The notes below the pieces were generated by a model. It did no database searches. It was not told the DNA's origin and saw nothing but the letters and a program-made list of their open reading frames with translations. Positions 61,473 to 64,000 of a DNA stretch of 64,000 nucleotides are shown here, piece by piece; within the stretch, counting starts at the first letter, position 1, and each line of letters opens with the position of its first letter. The translations under genes were made by a program, and so were the position numbers. Origin of the DNA: Isosphaeraceae bacterium EP7 (GTDB lineage: Bacteria > Planctomycetota > Planctomycetia > Isosphaerales > Isosphaeraceae); NCBI GenBank assembly GCA_038400315.1, contig CP151667.1:5467174-5531173 (forward strand), in the 5' to 3' direction.

Positions 61473-64000
61473 AATCCGAGACGTAGCCCTCAAGATTCGC
61501 TTGGACACGGGCGAAACCGAGGCCGCGTTGAAGCGACTCAAGGACCAGTACGACTCGCTCGGAAAGGGCGGCGGCGGCTTCGACAAGGGCACCGACAAGG
61601 CCAAGCAGAGCTTCACCGAGCTGAATAGCTCCTTAGAACTGGTCAAGAAGGGATTCTACGGGGTCCAGACTGTCTTCGATTCGCTGGTCGCCGTCATCAA
61701 CCGCGGCCAGGGCGTCAGCGAGCTATCCGCCGCGTTCGGCACCCTCCAGTCGGCAGCGGGTTCTCTCGCGTCGAACGAGCTCCAACAACTCCGCACGGCC
61801 ACCCAGGGGCTCCTGAGCGACACGGAGCTGATGCGGGCCGCGAACGAGGCCCTCGCTTCCGGGCTCAAGCCGGAGCAGTTCAACAAGGTGGCCGAAGCCG
61901 CGGACGCGCTCGGCGACGCCTTCGGGAAGAACACCAAGGTCGCGCTCGACGACCTGACTCGGGCCCTCGTCACCGGCCAGGAGAAGCTCCTCAAGCAATA
62001 CGGGATTCAGATCGATAACGCGAAGGCGGAGAAGGAATTCGCGGCATCGATCGGAATAACGGCCAAGCAGCTCAACGAAGCCGGAAAGCTCGAAGCCGCC
62101 CGAATCGCAATCCTAGACGAGATCGTCAAGAAGAGCGGTGAAGTGGCGGGCGGCACGGAGACCGCTGGCGACGCGGTCCAGAGGCTGGGCGTCTCGTTCA
62201 ACAACACGCTCGACACGATCTCCCAATACATCAACGAAGCGTCGGGCGTGGTCGCCGTATTCGACGCGATCTCGAACGCCGCAGCCAAAGCCGCCACGCT
62301 CAGCGAAGCCTACTTCGGGAAGAGCATCCAGTCCCAGCTCTTTCGGGCGAAGGAGAACCTCAGGACGCTCGAGACCGGTTCCTCGAACTTCGACATCTCG
62401 TTCCGCGAGAGCGAGGCGGGCCAGAAGCAGATCCGGGAAGTCACCGACGAGATAAAGAGGCTCGAGGCCGAGGCCGGAAAGGCGGCGACCGAGACCGCGA
62501 AGATCAAGACCGAGATCGATAAGACCGGCAACTCGACGGAGGCGCTGAGGCAGAAATACACCGACTTCGGCAAGACCAGCGAGGAGGCGAATAAAAAGGC
62601 GGAGGAGGCGGCCAAGAAGCTGCTCGCGGTCCAGGACGACCTGCGAAACACGCTGACGCAGTCCACCAGTGCGAACACGCTGAAGCCGCTCGCTGACCAG
62701 CTCGACAAGGCATTCGGCGAAAGCTTTTCCCCACAGAACGCGACTGCAGCATTCGATAAGTACATCACCGCGTTTCGATCGTCGGTCACCACCGAGCTGC
62801 AGACGAAATACAAAGATCAGCTCGGAGACGCGACCGTCCAGGGGATGATCCAGGGAATCACCGACTCGAAGGTAGCCGAGGCGACCTACGAATTCTCCAA
62901 GCAGCTCGAAGAGGCCACGAAGCAAGCGTTTCAGGGGACCGTCGATTTCTTTGCGGACATCTTCACGTCCAGCATCGACGGCAGTGCCCAAAGCATCGAG
63001 CAAACGCTGAAGGACGCGCTCAAGAGGGTCGCCGTAGGTTTCGCGAGCCAGATCGCGGCCAACATTGCGTCATCCGCCGGGTTGACTGGTCTGTCCAACG
63101 TGGGCTCCGCCCAAGGGCTCGGCCAGTCCATTGCCGCCACCTTCGGCTTTGAGGGCGGCGGGGTTAAGGGCCTGACAGACCTCTTCTCCGCTCCCGGCAT
63201 CCAACTCACCGCATCGGCTACGGCGCTCGACGGATCTGCCGCGGCGCTCACGGCTGCGGCTGGGGCGCTCGCTCAAGGCGGGCTCGGAGGGCAGCTTGGC
63301 GGACTTGCCGGGGGCGATGGTCCCTTCGGCGGCGTCACCGGAAGCGGCGGCGTCACCGGGACCGGATTTGAAAAAGTGGCCGGCTCGATTGGTTCGGAAA
63401 CGCTTCCATCAACCATTTTCGTCCAAGCCGGGATCGTTGGCGCGATCGCGGGCGCTGGGGTCATCGCCTATAACGCGATCAAGGAGTTCGACAAATCGAA
63501 CAAGAGCTTCAGCGATGCCGGGAAAGCTGGCGCGCAGACCTACTTCGCAGGCGACGTTACCGGTATCTCTCAGACGGCCTTCGCGGCGTATGCAGCTTTC
63601 GGCCTTGGTGGGAACCCGAGGCTCGCACAAGAGCGAGAAGGCCGGGCGGCAGGGATCGATCAGATTCTCGAACTCTTCGGCCAGGCGGGAAAACAAGACC
63701 TTCCCAAATTCCAGGGGATCAACGGCCTTCTCACTCTCGACGATAAGAAATTCAACATTGATCAACCCAAGGGCTCGAAGGAAGCTTTCGCGGTTGGGCT
63801 GGCCAACCCGCTCGCTCAGATCGTCTCTGGTGGCGACGAGAAGCTGACGAACGACTTCGCCGCGATCTTTGCGAACGCAACCAGCGACGCCGACAACTTC
63901 AACGAGGTGATCGCGAATACGCTCTCGCTCATGGACAGTTTGGGCTTCAACGCGGCAGACGCTAAGAAGAACCTTTCGGACACCTTTCTCGACGGAAAGC
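61462..64000 (+). CDS. Phage tape-measure-like protein, 5' part
   Basis: The frame is open from ATG 61462 to the window end, giving at least 846 residues with the C terminus missing. The N-terminal part has the repeated helix-loop pattern and motifs of tape-measure proteins (LDTGETEAALKRLKDQYD; KLLKQYGIQIDNAKAEKEF; LEAARIAILDEIVKKSG). A long coiled-coil stretch (about residues 310-400) and Gly/Ala-rich hydrophobic segments (about 525-620 and 650-670) follow. In siphophages such proteins set tail length and help DNA entry. Here no tail tube, terminase or capsid gene lies before it; instead a resolvase and a small protein do. The start overlaps the previous gene by 11 bp. Confidence 0.78.
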   Translation, partial: MAGEIRDVALKIRLDTGETEAALKRLKDQYDSLGKGGGGFDKGTDKAKQSFTELNSSLELVKKGFYGVQTVFDSLVAVINRGQGVSELSAAFGTLQSAAGSLASNELQQLRTATQGLLSDTELMRAANEALASGLKPEQFNKVAEAADALGDAFGKNTKVALDDLTRALVTGQEKLLKQYGIQIDNAKAEKEFAASIGITAKQLNEAGKLEAARIAILDEIVKKSGEVAGGTETAGDAVQRLGVSFNNTLDTISQYINEASGVVAVFDAISNAAAKAATLSEAYFGKSIQSQLFRAKENLRTLETGSSNFDISFRESEAGQKQIREVTDEIKRLEAEAGKAATETAKIKTEIDKTGNSTEALRQKYTDFGKTSEEANKKAEEAAKKLLAVQDDLRNTLTQSTSANTLKPLADQLDKAFGESFSPQNATAAFDKYITAFRSSVTTELQTKYKDQLGDATVQGMIQGITDSKVAEATYEFSKQLEEATKQAFQGTVDFFADIFTSSIDGSAQSIEQTLKDALKRVAVGFASQIAANIASSAGLTGLSNVGSAQGLGQSIAATFGFEGGGVKGLTDLFSAPGIQLTASATALDGSAAALTAAAGALAQGGLGGQLGGLAGGDGPFGGVTGSGGVTGTGFEKVAGSIGSETLPSTIFVQAGIVGAIAGAGVIAYNAIKEFDKSNKSFSDAGKAGAQTYFAGDVTGISQTAFAAYAAFGLGGNPRLAQEREGRAAGIDQILELFGQAGKQDLPKFQGINGLLTLDDKKFNIDQPKGSKEAFAVGLANPLAQIVSGGDEKLTNDFAAIFANATSDADNFNEVIANTLSLMDSLGFNAADAKKNLSDTFLDGK

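Larger units (their letters stand above)
46048..64000. mobile_element. Integrated mobile element at tRNA-Arg, right end beyond window
   Basis: The element begins at the 3' end of the tRNA-Arg gene with a tyrosine recombinase and an excisionase-like gene. It continues with small coupled genes, a VirD4/TraD-type ATPase, replication-relaxation-like proteins, DUF932, a primase-polymerase domain, a lytic transglycosylase, a resolvase and a tape-measure-like gene. Gene density, short coupled genes and lack of housekeeping functions all change sharply at 46 kb. I found no repeat of the tRNA 3' end further right, so the right attachment site is not in the window. Its class (integrative mobilisable element, conjugative element or phage-like element) is open. 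Confidence 0.85.

Noticed and set aside
46048-64000. Right attachment site or CRISPR array in the element
   Set aside because: I looked for a copy of the tRNA-Arg 3' end and for regularly spaced repeats and found neither. The short repeats near 46.1 and 56.2 kb are too few for CRISPR.

Overview
The window looks like part of a planctomycete chromosome, most likely an Isosphaeraceae-type organism. The evidence is a GC-rich sequence with two adjacent DUF1559 pseudopilin-like proteins, very large secreted proteins with prepilin-type N termini, an FG-GAP/UnbV (CRTAC-like) lipoprotein, a Gld-type ABC operon and a terpenoid desaturase/glycosyltransferase/acyltransferase set. No species can be named from sequence alone.

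Region 1 (1-12.9 kb) is a rightward pseudopilin cluster: the 3' end of one gene, a 714-residue prepilin-type protein, a giant 2258-residue protein with a GspK/PilX-like N terminus, then two adjacent DUF1559 paralogues. Region 2 (12.9-45.6 kb) is ordinary chromosome. It holds rlmN, a DegP-type protease, a lipoprotein, apt, a carotenoid-type cluster, panB, a pterin dehydratase, nadA, a two-kinase/one-regulator signalling unit, membrane glycosyltransferases and a molybdopterin oxidoreductase paired with a glutaredoxin-like protein. A Gfo/Idh/MocA oxidoreductase, a methyltransferase, a HAD phosphatase, a large exported protein of unknown function, the FG-GAP lipoprotein and a three-gene GldA / GldF-GldG fusion / DUF4340 operon follow.

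Region 3 (45.97-64 kb) is an integrated mobile element entered through tRNA-Arg(ACG). It starts with a tyrosine recombinase and an overlapping convergent excisionase-like gene. A leftward block follows: small translationally coupled genes, membrane proteins, two tandem paralogues of unknown function, and a transfer module of a VirD4/TraD-type coupling ATPase with a winged-helix replication-relaxation-like protein and a companion. The next rightward block carries DUF932, a conserved small protein and a stand-alone primase-polymerase domain. A leftward envelope operon includes a membrane-anchored lytic transglycosylase. A rightward block then has a Hjc-like resolvase, a small protein and a phage tape-measure-like gene that runs off the window. 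No right attachment site was seen, so the element continues beyond 64 kb.

The element mixes conjugation-type parts (coupling ATPase, replication-relaxation-like proteins, transglycosylase) with phage-type parts (tape measure, resolvase, DUF932), and no canonical relaxase, terminase or capsid gene lies in the visible part. Its most notable non-coding feature is a compact promoter-to-terminator cassette at 54914-55021. This would make an RNA of about 75 nt antisense to the intercistronic leader of the transfer operon, an arrangement that recalls FinP of the F plasmid. The upstream gene of that operon also has a hairpin directly over its ribosome-binding region.
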